From Larix kaempferi (taxonomy: Eukaryota; Streptophyta; Pinopsida; Pinales; Pinaceae), in NCBI GenBank assembly GCA_027924585.1, contig BSBM01000461.1, forward strand, positions 8,264,001 through 8,328,000: 64,000 nt of DNA, in the 5' to 3' direction. Below, piece by piece: positions 1-9,488 of this stretch (within the stretch, counting starts at the first letter, position 1; every line of letters starts with the position of its first letter). Made by a program: the position numbers and the translations under genes. Below the pieces are notes generated by a model. That model did no database searches, was not told the DNA's origin, and saw only the letters and a list, made by a program, of their open reading frames with translations.

Positions 1-771
1 GCTCTGCGAGCCAGAGTTTCCCTTGCCCTGCTTCTGCGCAGGTCCGAAGTCACGCTTGTTCTTTTGCTGAAATTTCTGCTCAATTTTGACAGCATATCGA
101 TAGGCGGATCCGAGTGAAGAGATTTCCAGGAAATCCATCTCTATTCGGATGTATCGGTGTAGGCCACTGCGATATTTCAGTACTAGGTGCCGCTCGGAGT
201 CCTTGATACCCAGCTTTGTGCGCAAGGTATGAAATTTGTTGGTGTACTCCGACACCGTTTGGTCCCTCTCTTGATGCAGAATGGTCCATTTTGTGTACTG
301 GTCATCATAGTTTCCAACAGGGTAATATTGTTCTTTGACGGCATCTATAAAAGAGGCCCAAGTGGGATTGGAATATTCAAACAATCCAGACTCGTCTGAC
401 GAGTTTTGCTCACAATAAGTTTCCCACCAATTTTTGACATGGGGGACGGCCTTAAGGAGCGCAAAGATGATCTTTTCCCTGTCGGAAAATTTGTGGACAG
501 AGAAATACCCTTCTAGTAGATTCAACCATTCATCTAGAGCATCGGCATCGATTTGGCCTTCAAATAAAGGGATATCAAAATTAACTTGTACCTTGAAGGG
601 AGTCGTATCTCCGAAATGGCTGCTCGTTGAGGGTGCAATTGCCGCTGTTGGCATGCGTTGAAGGATTTGGGCGAAATTATCCATCATCTCGTTCCTCTGT
701 CGCGCGAGGGCTTCCTCGAGCAACAACTTGATAGGATCTACTGCTCCGTCGTCTCTCTTTTCTTCCGCCAT
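1..771 (-). CDS. Gag-protease, unit 0 (N-terminal part only, runs off the left window edge)
   Basis: This is the N-terminal 257 codons of the same Gag-PR frame that is described in full for the copy at 1318-3426. It carries C at position 531, which gives Glu instead of Lys at residue 81. That variant is shared only with the copy at 6628-8736. The visible part is open. Confidence 0.75.
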   Translation of the reverse strand, partial: MAEEKRDDGAVDPIKLLLEEALARQRNEMMDNFAQILQRMPTAAIAPSTSSHFGDTTPFKVQVNFDIPLFEGQIDADALDEWLNLLEGYFSVHKFSDREKIIFALLKAVPHVKNWWETYCEQNSSDESGLFEYSNPTWASFIDAVKEQYYPVGNYDDQYTKWTILHQERDQTVSEYTNKFHTLRTKLGIKDSERHLVLKYRSGLHRYIRIEMDFLEISSLGSAYRYAVKIEQKFQQKNKRDFGPAQKQGKGNSGSQS

Positions 772-902
772 AGGAGGCCGTTTGGGGCGGCGAGAGTGGT
801 CTTCCCCAAGTGAAACTAGTTCGAGACCCAACTCTCTGTATCCTGACCTCGTTGGGGACATGCACCGAGAAACAATCAAAGAGCAGACCGCTCTGATACC
901 AC

Positions 903-1523
903 TGATCCGGATTTATGTGGGAACGAAACAAAAGATAGCATATACAGAATCATATACATAGATATATTGCAAATAACACAGTGATACAGTAAACACATAT
1001 TCTATTAAATAGCGGAAATAGAATAGACTGTAAAATACAATAGCTAGAATGGTGGTAGCTATCTCTGAGAAGAGATGTGGCCGCTATGCTCATTCGTGCC
1101 AAGATGAATACAAAGAGAGGCCGAAAGGGCCTATTTATCATAAGCATGAGGGAAAGAATCCCAAACATCCAAAAACCTAACCCTAGGAGATGAAGCGCCA
1201 AAAGTCATGTGGGCCCCGTTTGGGTAAGTTAGTACATCAACTTCCCGGGGTCGTAACTTTTGCATGCGATCTCCGTTTGGGGCGCTCGGTAGCCCGTTGG
1301 AAAGGTCTATCCGAGATTTACAACTTTCGACTGGGCCCAAATGCATGCCGAAGGCAACCATTCGGTCCCCCAAATCGCCAAAAAATGTCGTTTAGGGCCT
1401 CAAAATGGCTCCGGAAGTTCAGGACCCGAAAAACTGCTAAAAATAGTAATTTATCAAAATTGCCAGAAGACTGTTTTGAGCCAGTTGGAAGAGGTGGGCC
1501 GCCACCGATATCCACCTGGATCA
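903..1523 (-). repeat. LTR 1 of the array (621 bp)
   Basis: On the minus strand the LTR begins TGATCC at 1523 and ends GGATCA at 903, a perfect 6-bp terminal inverted repeat with the canonical TG..CA ends. The boundary is fixed on one side by the point where the array stops matching at 33383 and on the other by the primer site one base away (890-901). The Gag-PR frame of unit 1 ends inside it at 1318. Confidence 0.88.
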
Positions 1524-3426
1524 ATCCTCCATCCTTAGGAAGCAATGGTCTCCATTGCGTTAAATCCCTTATCATATGTCGAGCTGTGTGTCGAGTTGAG
1601 CTCTTGGTGTGACATTTGCTGAAGTGGAAAGATTGCCTTACTTTGACATCTTCAGAGGGTAGTAATTGTTGTTGATGGATGCGCTGGAGCTGTTCAACAG
1701 TTTTGGTTGTTGTGGTATCCTTGGTGTGCACCAGTGTGGATGGTTTCTTTTTGGAGGGGCCCCTTGAATGCGTGGCCTTGCACTGTAGAGGTACCCGAAT
1801 AGGCGATGCTGCACTAACTTTGTGTTTTTCTTGTTTCTGCTGAGTAGAAGGATAATCTGCAGAGGTTGTGGATGTCTCCGCGATCTGATGTTCACCTTTA
1901 GTGGCAATTGCGAATAGGGAAAATTTCCCAGTGTGGGAGATTATCTTTCTTCCCTGCTCGTTTGGGGTAGGTGCAACTATCTCTGGTATCCGATAGAGTT
2001 GTCCTCCCAAAGTGACAATGACACTGCGAGGTCGTGATTCATATACAGCATGACGCTTCCACATATATGGTTGTCCTAAAAGAACATCACATACTTCAAG
2101 TGGGGCCACATCACACAATACCTCATCTTTGAAGGGCTTGATGCCATATGGCAGGCGACATTGGTGACTGACACGGATCCTTCGTCCTTGGCTTAGCCAT
2201 CCAATGGTGTATGGTTGTGGGTGTGGCGTTATTGGTAGCTCCAATCTCTTGATGACTTCTTCTGAGATCAGGTTCTTCTGGCTGCCGCTGTCCACAACAA
2301 AGTGTAGGGGAATTCCCTTCACCCACATCTGTGAGTGGAAAAGGCGCTCCTCTGCCTCCGACTCTTCAGGCTCCTCTGGCTGAATCTGTGTGGTGGCAAC
2401 AACGGCACTGGGTTCTGCATCAATGATCTGCTTCCCTTTTTGCGCGGCTGTGAAATTAGGTTCCGAGTCAGAATCGAAACTGGGATCTGATTCTGAAGCT
2501 TTGATCTCAGCCACCAATGACTGTTTTGAGCGACAATCATCAGTGTTGTGCCAGGGGCTTTTGTGGAACTCGCACCACTTCCCGGTGTCCTTCTTTGTCT
2601 TTTCTTTACCCTTCTTCGCCTGTGGTTGGGACTGGTTTTCCTTTTCTTGCCCCGTGCTCTGCGAGCCAGAGTTTCCCTTGCCCTGCTTCTGCGCAGGTCC
2701 GAAGTCACGCTTGTTCTTTTGCTGAAATTTCTGCTCAATTTTGACAGCATATCGATAGGCGGATCCGAGTGAAGAGATTTCCAGGAAATCCATCTCTATT
2801 CGGATGTATCGGTGTAGGCCACTGCGATATTTCAGTACTAGGTGCCGCTCGGAGTCCTTGATACCCAGCTTTGTGCGCAAGGTATGAAATTTGTTGGTGT
2901 ACTCCGACACCGTTTGGTCCCTCTCTTGATGCAGAATGGTCCATTTTGTGTACTGGTCATCATAGTTTCCAACAGGGTAATATTGTTCTTTGACGGCATC
3001 TATAAAAGAGGCCCAAGTGGGATTGGAATATTCAAACAATCCAGACTCGTCTGACGAGTTTTGCTCACAATAAGTTTCCCACCAATTTTTGACATGGGGG
3101 ACGGCCTTAAGGAGCGCAAAGATGATCTTTTCCCTGTCGGAAAATTTGTGGACAGAGAAATACCCTTCTAGTAGATTCAACCATTTATCTAGAGCATCGG
3201 CATCGATTTGGCCTTCAAATAAAGGGATATCAAAATTAACTTGTACCTTGAAGGGAGTCGTATCTCCGAAATGGCTGCTCGTTGAGGGTGCAATTGCCGC
3301 TGTTGGCATGCGTTGAAGGATTTGGGCGAAATTATCCATCATCTCGTTCCTCTGTCGCGCGAGGGCTTCCTCGAGCAACAACTTGATAGGATCTACTGCT
3401 CCGTCGTCTCTCTTTTCTTCCGCCAT
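1318..3426 (-). CDS. Gag-aspartic protease polyprotein of the arrayed retroelement, unit 1 (reference copy)
   Basis: A 702-residue frame that combines capsid and processing functions of a Ty3/gypsy-type element. I start it at 3426, where an ATG is followed by GCG (favoured in plants). The frame is open upstream to an ATG at 3516 in weaker context and to the primer site. Residues about 77-234 resemble the plant Retrotransposon_gag domain (WLNLLEGYF near the start, FHTLRTK and YRSGL later). Residues 285-298 form a Cys-X2-His-X4-His-X4-Cys knuckle, a His-containing variant common in plant gypsy Gag. Residues about 362-464 form a retropepsin fold with the triplet Asp379-Ser-Gly and a later DVLLGQ strand. 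Lys/Gln/Ser-rich linkers flank the knuckle and follow the protease. No RT, RNase H or integrase follows. The last 67 residues are encoded inside the adjoining LTR. By inference, the protein would assemble particles and depend on a related autonomous element for reverse transcription and integration. Confidence 0.8.
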   Translation of the reverse strand: MAEEKRDDGAVDPIKLLLEEALARQRNEMMDNFAQILQRMPTAAIAPSTSSHFGDTTPFKVQVNFDIPLFEGQIDADALDKWLNLLEGYFSVHKFSDREKIIFALLKAVPHVKNWWETYCEQNSSDESGLFEYSNPTWASFIDAVKEQYYPVGNYDDQYTKWTILHQERDQTVSEYTNKFHTLRTKLGIKDSERHLVLKYRSGLHRYIRIEMDFLEISSLGSAYRYAVKIEQKFQQKNKRDFGPAQKQGKGNSGSQSTGQEKENQSQPQAKKGKEKTKKDTGKWCEFHKSPWHNTDDCRSKQSLVAEIKASESDPSFDSDSEPNFTAAQKGKQIIDAEPSAVVATTQIQPEEPEESEAEERLFHSQMWVKGIPLHFVVDSGSQKNLISEEVIKRLELPITPHPQPYTIGWLSQGRRIRVSHQCRLPYGIKPFKDEVLCDVAPLEVCDVLLGQPYMWKRHAVYESRPRSVIVTLGGQLYRIPEIVAPTPNEQGRKIISHTGKFSLFAIATKGEHQIAETSTTSADYPSTQQKQEKHKVSAASPIRVPLQCKATHSRGPSKKKPSTLVHTKDTTTTKTVEQLQRIHQQQLLPSEDVKVRQSFHFSKCHTKSSTRHTARHMIRDLTQWRPLLPKDGGLIQVDIGGGPPLPTGSKQSSGNFDKLLFLAVFRVLNFRSHFEALNDIFWRFGGPNGCLRHAFGPSRKL
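1524..1536 (-). other. Purine-rich tract before the 3' LTR (repeated in each complete unit)
   Basis: The minus strand reads AAGGATGGAGGAT directly before the LTR start. It is the only candidate polypurine tract for plus-strand priming and is interrupted by T residues. It lies inside the open Gag-PR frame and recurs with the 2655-bp spacing. Confidence 0.55.
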
Positions 3427-3557
3427 AGGAGGCCGTTTGGGGCGGCGAGAGTGGTCTTCCCCAAGTGAAACTAGTTCGAGACCCAACTCTCTGTATCCTG
3501 ACCTCGTTGGGGACATGCACCGAGAAACAATCAAAGAGCAGACCGCTCTGATACCAC

Positions 3558-4178
3558 TGATCCGGATTTATGTGGGAACGAAACAAAAGATAGCATATAC
3601 AGAATCATATACATAGATATATTGCAAATAACACAGTGATACAGTAAACACATATTCTATTAAATAGCGGAAATAGAATAGACTGTAAAATACAATAGCT
3701 AGAATGGTGGTAGCTATCTCTGAGAAGAGATGTGGCCGCTATGCTCATTCGTGCCAAGATGAATACAAAGAGAGGCCGAAAGGGCCTATTTATCATAAGC
3801 ATGAGGGAAAGAATCCCAAACATCCAAAAACCTAACCCTAGGAGATGAAGCGCCAAAAGTCATGTGGGCCCCGTTTGGGTAAGTTAGTACATCAACTTCC
3901 CGGGGTCGTAACTTTTGCATGCGATCTCCGTTTGGGGCGCTCGGTAGCCCGTTGGAAAGGTCTATCCGAGATTTACAACTTTCGACTGGGCCCAAATGCA
4001 TGCCGAAGGCAACCATTCGGTCCCCCAAATCGCCAAAAAATGTCGTTTAGGGCCTCAAAATGGCTCCGGAAGTTCAGGACCCGAAAAACTGCTAAAAATA
4101 GTAATTTATCAAAATTGCCAGAAGACTGTTTTGAGCCAGTTGGAAGAGGTGGGCCGCCACCGATATCCACCTGGATCA
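3558..4178 (-). repeat. LTR 2 of the array
   Basis: Same ends as LTR 1. It lies between units 1 and 2 and supplies the C-terminal codons of unit 2. Confidence 0.88.
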
Positions 4179-6081
4179 ATCCTCCATCCTTAGGAAGCAA
4201 TGGTCTCCATTGCGTTAAATCCCTTATCATATGTCGAGCTGTGTGTCGAGTTGAGCTCTTGGTGTGACATTTGCTGAAGTGGAAAGATTGCCTTACTTTG
4301 ACATCTTCAGAGGGTAGTAATTGTTGTTGATGGATGCGCTGGAGCTGTTCAACAGTTTTGGTTGTTGTGGTATCCTTGGTGTGCACCAGTGTGGATGGTT
4401 TCTTTTTGGAGGGGCCCCTTGAATGCGTGGCCTTGCACTGTAGAGGTACCCGAATAGGCGATGCTGCACTAACTTTGTGTTTTTCTTGTTTCTGCTGAGT
4501 AGAAGGATAATCTGCAGAGGTTGTGGATGTCTCCGCGATCTGATGTTCACCTTTAGTGGCAATTGCGAATAGGGAAAATTTCCCAGTGTGGGAGATTATC
4601 TTTCTTCCCTGCTCGTTTGGGGTAGGTGCAACTATCTCTGGTATCCGATAGAGTTGTCCTCCCAAAGTGACAATGACACTGCGAGGTCGTGATTCATATA
4701 CAGCATGACGCTTCCACATTTATGGTTGTCCTAAAAGAACATCACATACTTCAAGTGGGGCCACATCACACAATACCTCATCTTTGAAGGGCTTGATGCC
4801 ATATGGCAGGCGACATTGGTGACTGACACGGATCCTTCGTCCTTGGCTTAGCCATCCAATGGTGTATGGTTGTGGGTGTGGCGTTATTGGTAGCTCCAAT
4901 CTCTTGATGACTTCTTCTGAGATCAGGTTCTTCTGGCTGCCGCTGTCCACAACAAAGTGTAGGGGAATTCCCTTCACCCACATCTGTGAGTGGAAAAGGC
5001 GCTCCTCTGCCTCCGACTCTTCAGGCTCCTCTGGCTGAATCTGTGTGGTGGCAACAACGGCACTGGGTTCTGCATCAATGATCTGCTTCCCTTTTTGCGC
5101 GGCTGTGAAATTAGGTTCCGAGTCAGAATCGAAACTGGGATCTGATTCTGAAGCTTTGATCTCAGCCACCAATGACTGTTTTGAGCGACAATCATCAGTG
5201 TTGTGCCAGGGGCTTTTGTGGAACTCGCACCACTTCCCGGTGTCCTTCTTTGTCTTTTCTTTACCCTTCTTCGCCTGTGGTTGGGACTGGTTTTCCTTTT
5301 CTTTCCCCGTGCTCTGCGAGCCAGAGTTTCCCTTGCCCTGCTTCTGCGCAGGTCCGAAGTCACGCTTGTTCTTTTGCTGAAATTTCTGCTCAATTTTGAC
5401 AGCATATCGATAGGCGGATCCGAGTGAAGAGATTTCCAGGAAATCCATCTCTATTCGGATGTATCGGTGTAGGCCACTGCGATATTTCAGTACTAGGTGC
5501 CGCTCGGAGTCCTTGATACCCAGCTTTGTGCGCAAGGTATGAAATTTGTTGGTGTACTCCGACACCGTTTGGTCCCTCTCTTGATGCAGAATGGTCCATT
5601 TTGTGTACTGGTCATCATAGTTTCCAACAGGGTAATATTGTTCTTTGACGGCATCTATAAAAGAGGCCCAAGTGGGATTGGAATATTCAAACAATCCAGA
5701 CTCGTCTGACGAGTTTTGCTCACAATAAGTTTCCCACCAATTTTTGACATGGGGGACGGCCTTAAGGAGCGCAAAGATGATCTTTTCCCTGTCGGAAAAT
5801 TTGTGGACAGAGAAATACCCTTCTAGTAGATTCAACCATTTATCTAGAGCATCGGCATCGATTTGGCCTTCAAATAAAGGGATATCAAAATTAACTTGTA
5901 CCTTGAAGGGAGTCGTATCTCCGAAATGGCTGCTCGTTGAGGGTGCAATTGCCGCTGTTGGCATGCGTTGAAGGATTTGGGCGAAATTATCCATCATCTC
6001 GTTCCTCTGTCGCGCGAGGGCTTCCTCGAGCAACAACTTGATAGGATCTACTGCTCCGTCGTCTCTCTTTTCTTCCGCCAT
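3973..6081 (-). pseudogene. Gag-protease, unit 2, broken by a nonsense change
   Basis: Position 4720 is T where the other units have A, which turns the Tyr454 codon into TAA. The stop falls just after the DVLLGQP strand of the protease, so the translated part (residues 1-453) still has Gag, the knuckle and the Asp-Ser-Gly triplet. It loses the last protease residues and the long C-terminal tail. Position 5304 also differs and gives Gln260 to Lys. This is the only complete unit of the twelve with a premature stop. Confidence 0.8.
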
Positions 6082-6212
6082 AGGAGGCCGTTTGGGGCGG
6101 CGAGAGTGGTCTTCCCCAAGTGAAACTAGTTCGAGACCCAACTCTCTGTATCCTGACCTCGTTGGGGACATGCACCGAGAAACAATCAAAGAGCAGACCG
6201 CTCTGATACCAC

Positions 6213-6833
6213 TGATCCGGATTTATGTGGGAACGAAACAAAAGATAGCATATACAGAATCATATACATAGATATATTGCAAATAACACAGTGATACAGT
6301 AAACACATATTCTATTAAATAGCGGAAATAGAATAGACTGTAAAATACAATAGCTAGAATGGTGGTAGCTATCTCTGAGAAGAGATGTGGCCGCTATGCT
6401 CATTCGTGCCAAGATGAATACAAAGAGAGGCCGAAAGGGCCTATTTATCATAAGCATGAGGGAAAGAATCCCAAACATCCAAAAACCTAACCCTAGGAGA
6501 TGAAGCGCCAAAAGTCATGTGGGCCCCGTTTGGGTAAGTTAGTACATCAACTTCCCGGGGTCGTAACTTTTGCATGCGATCTCCGTTTGGGGCGCTCGGT
6601 AGCCCGTTGGAAAGGTCTATCCGAGATTTACAACTTTCGACTGGGCCCAAATGCATGCCGAAGGCAACCATTCGGTCCCCCAAATCGCCAAAAAATGTCG
6701 TTTAGGGCCTCAAAATGGCTCCGGAAGTTCAGGACCCGAAAAACTGCTAAAAATAGTAATTTATCAAAATTGCCAGAAGACTGTTTTGAGCCAGTTGGAA
6801 GAGGTGGGCCGCCACCGATATCCACCTGGATCA
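6213..6833 (-). repeat. LTR 3 of the array
   Basis: Lies between units 2 and 3, no difference seen from LTR 1. Confidence 0.88.
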
Positions 6834-8736
6834 ATCCTCCATCCTTAGGAAGCAATGGTCTCCATTGCGTTAAATCCCTTATCATATGTCGAGCTGTGTG
6901 TCGAGTTGAGCTCTTGGTGTGACATTTGCTGAAGTGGAAAGATTGCCTTACTTTGACATCTTCAGAGGGTAGTAATTGTTGTTGATGGATGCGCTGGAGC
7001 TGTTCAACAGTTTTGGTTGTTGTGGTATCCTTGGTGTGCACCAGTGTGGATGGTTTCTTTTTGGAGGGGCCCCTTGAATGCGTGGCCTTGCACTGTAGAG
7101 GTACCCGAATAGGCGATGCTGCACTAACTTTGTGTTTTTCTTGTTTCTGCTGAGTAGAAGGATAATCTGCAGAGGTTGTGGATGTCTCCGCGATCTGATG
7201 TTCACCTTTAGTGGCAATTGCGAATAGGGAAAATTTCCCAGTGTGGGAGATTATCTTTCTTCCCTGCTCGTTTGGGGTAGGTGCAACTATCTCTGGTATC
7301 CGATAGAGTTGTCCTCCCAAAGTGACAATGACACTGCGAGGTCGTGATTCATATACAGCATGACGCTTCCACATATATGGTTGTCCTAAAAGAACATCAC
7401 ATACTTCAAGTGGGGCCACATCACACAATACCTCATCTTTGAACGGCTTGATGCCATATGGCAGGCGACATTGGTGACTGACACGGATCCTTCGTCCTTG
7501 GCTTAGCCATCCAATGGTGTATGGTTGTGGGTGTGGCGTTATTGGTAGCTCCAATCTCTTGATGACTTCTTCTGAGATCAGGTTCTTCTGGCTGCCGCTG
7601 TCCACAACAAAGTGTAGGGGAATTCCCTTCACCCACATCTGTGAGTGGAAAAGGCGCTCCTCTGCCTCCGACTCTTCAGGCTCCTCTGGCTGAATCTGTG
7701 TGGTGGCAACAACGGCACTGGGTTCTGCATCAATGATCTGCTTCCCTTTTTGCGCGGCTGTGAAATTAGGTTCCGAGTCAGAATCGAAACTGGGATCTGA
7801 TTCTGAAGCTTTGATCTCAGCCACCAATGACTGTTTTGAGCGACAATCATCAGTGTTGTGCCAGGGGCTTTTGTGGAACTCGCACCACTTCCCGGTGTCC
7901 TTCTTTGTCTTTTCTTTACCCTTCTTCGCCTGTGGTTGGGACTGGTTTTCCTTTTCTTGCCCCGTGCTCTGCGAGCCAGAGTTTCCCTTGCCCTGCTTCT
8001 GCGCAGGTCCGAAGTCACGCTTGTTCTTTTGCTGAAATTTCTGCTCAATTTTGACAGCATATCGATAGGCGGATCCGAGTGAAGAGATTTCCAGGAAATC
8101 CATCTCTATTCGGATGTATCGGTGTAGGCCACTGCGATATTTCAGTACTAGGTGCCGCTCGGAGTCCTTGATACCCAGCTTTGTGCGCAAGGTATGAAAT
8201 TTGTTGGTGTACTCCGACACCGTTTGGTCCCTCTCTTGATGCAGAATGGTCCATTTTGTGTACTGGTCATCATAGTTTCCAACAGGGTAATATTGTTCTT
8301 TGACGGCATCTATAAAAGAGGCCCAAGTGGGATTGGAATATTCAAACAATCCAGACTCGTCTGACGAGTTTTGCTCACAATAAGTTTCCCACCAATTTTT
8401 GACATGGGGGACGGCCTTAAGGAGCGCAAAGATGATCTTTTCCCTGTCGGAAAATTTGTGGACAGAGAAATACCCTTCTAGTAGATTCAACCATTCATCT
8501 AGAGCATCGGCATCGATTTGGCCTTCAAATAAAGGGATATCAAAATTAACTTGTACCTTGAAGGGAGTCGTATCTCCGAAATGGCTGCTCGTTGAGGGTG
8601 CAATTGCCGCTGTTGGCATGCGTTGAAGGATTTGGGCGAAATTATCCATCATCTCGTTCCTCTGTCGCGCGAGGGCTTCCTCGAGCAACAACTTGATAGG
8701 ATCTACTGCTCCGTCGTCTCTCTTTTCTTCCGCCAT
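6628..8736 (-). CDS. Gag-protease, unit 3
   Basis: Open frame of 702 codons with all Gag, knuckle and protease motifs. It has Glu81 (C at 8496), as in the partial copy at the left edge. It also has a silent C at 7444 that recurs only in the unit at 17248-19356, exactly four units away. Confidence 0.75.
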   Translation of the reverse strand: MAEEKRDDGAVDPIKLLLEEALARQRNEMMDNFAQILQRMPTAAIAPSTSSHFGDTTPFKVQVNFDIPLFEGQIDADALDEWLNLLEGYFSVHKFSDREKIIFALLKAVPHVKNWWETYCEQNSSDESGLFEYSNPTWASFIDAVKEQYYPVGNYDDQYTKWTILHQERDQTVSEYTNKFHTLRTKLGIKDSERHLVLKYRSGLHRYIRIEMDFLEISSLGSAYRYAVKIEQKFQQKNKRDFGPAQKQGKGNSGSQSTGQEKENQSQPQAKKGKEKTKKDTGKWCEFHKSPWHNTDDCRSKQSLVAEIKASESDPSFDSDSEPNFTAAQKGKQIIDAEPSAVVATTQIQPEEPEESEAEERLFHSQMWVKGIPLHFVVDSGSQKNLISEEVIKRLELPITPHPQPYTIGWLSQGRRIRVSHQCRLPYGIKPFKDEVLCDVAPLEVCDVLLGQPYMWKRHAVYESRPRSVIVTLGGQLYRIPEIVAPTPNEQGRKIISHTGKFSLFAIATKGEHQIAETSTTSADYPSTQQKQEKHKVSAASPIRVPLQCKATHSRGPSKKKPSTLVHTKDTTTTKTVEQLQRIHQQQLLPSEDVKVRQSFHFSKCHTKSSTRHTARHMIRDLTQWRPLLPKDGGLIQVDIGGGPPLPTGSKQSSGNFDKLLFLAVFRVLNFRSHFEALNDIFWRFGGPNGCLRHAFGPSRKL

Positions 8737-8867
8737 AGGAGGCCGTTTGGGGCGGCGAGAGTGGTCTTCCCCAAGTGAAACTAGTTCGAGACCCAACTCT
8801 CTGTATCCTGACCTCGTTGGGGACATGCACCGAGAAACAATCAAAGAGCAGACCGCTCTGATACCAC

Positions 8868-9488
8868 TGATCCGGATTTATGTGGGAACGAAACAAAAGA
8901 TAGCATATACAGAATCATATACATAGATATATTGCAAATAACACAGTGATACAGTAAACACATATTCTATTAAATAGCGGAAATAGAATAGACTGTAAAA
9001 TACAATAGCTAGAATGGTGGTAGCTATCTCTGAGAAGAGATGTGGCCGCTATGCTCATTCGTGCCAAGATGAATACAAAGAGAGGCCGAAAGGGCCTATT
9101 TATCATAAGCATGAGGGAAAGAATCCCAAACATCCAAAAACCTAACCCTAGGAGATGAAGCGCCAAAAGTCATGTGGGCCCCGTTTGGGTAAGTTAGTAC
9201 ATCAACTTCCCGGGGTCGTAACTTTTGCATGCGATCTCCGTTTGGGGCGCTCGGTAGCCCGTTGGAAAGGTCTATCCGAGATTTACAACTTTCGACTGGG
9301 CCCAAATGCATGCCGAAGGCAACCATTCGGTCCCCCAAATCGCCAAAAAATGTCGTTTAGGGCCTCAAAATGGCTCCGGAAGTTCAGGACCCGAAAAACT
9401 GCTAAAAATAGTAATTTATCAAAATTGCCAGAAGACTGTTTTGAGCCAGTTGGAAGAGGTGGGCCGCCACCGATATCCACCTGGATCA
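8868..9488 (-). repeat. LTR 4 of the array
   Basis: Lies between units 3 and 4, no difference seen from LTR 1. Confidence 0.88.

Noticed and set aside
1178-1188. Telomere-like CCTAACCCTAG word in each LTR
   Set aside because: A single occurrence per unit, not a run of repeats, so it is chance.
1190-1612. 140-codon plus-strand frame over the LTR, recurring in every unit
   Set aside because: It is antisense to the Gag-PR tail and LTR, has no recognisable domain, and recurs only because the unit does.
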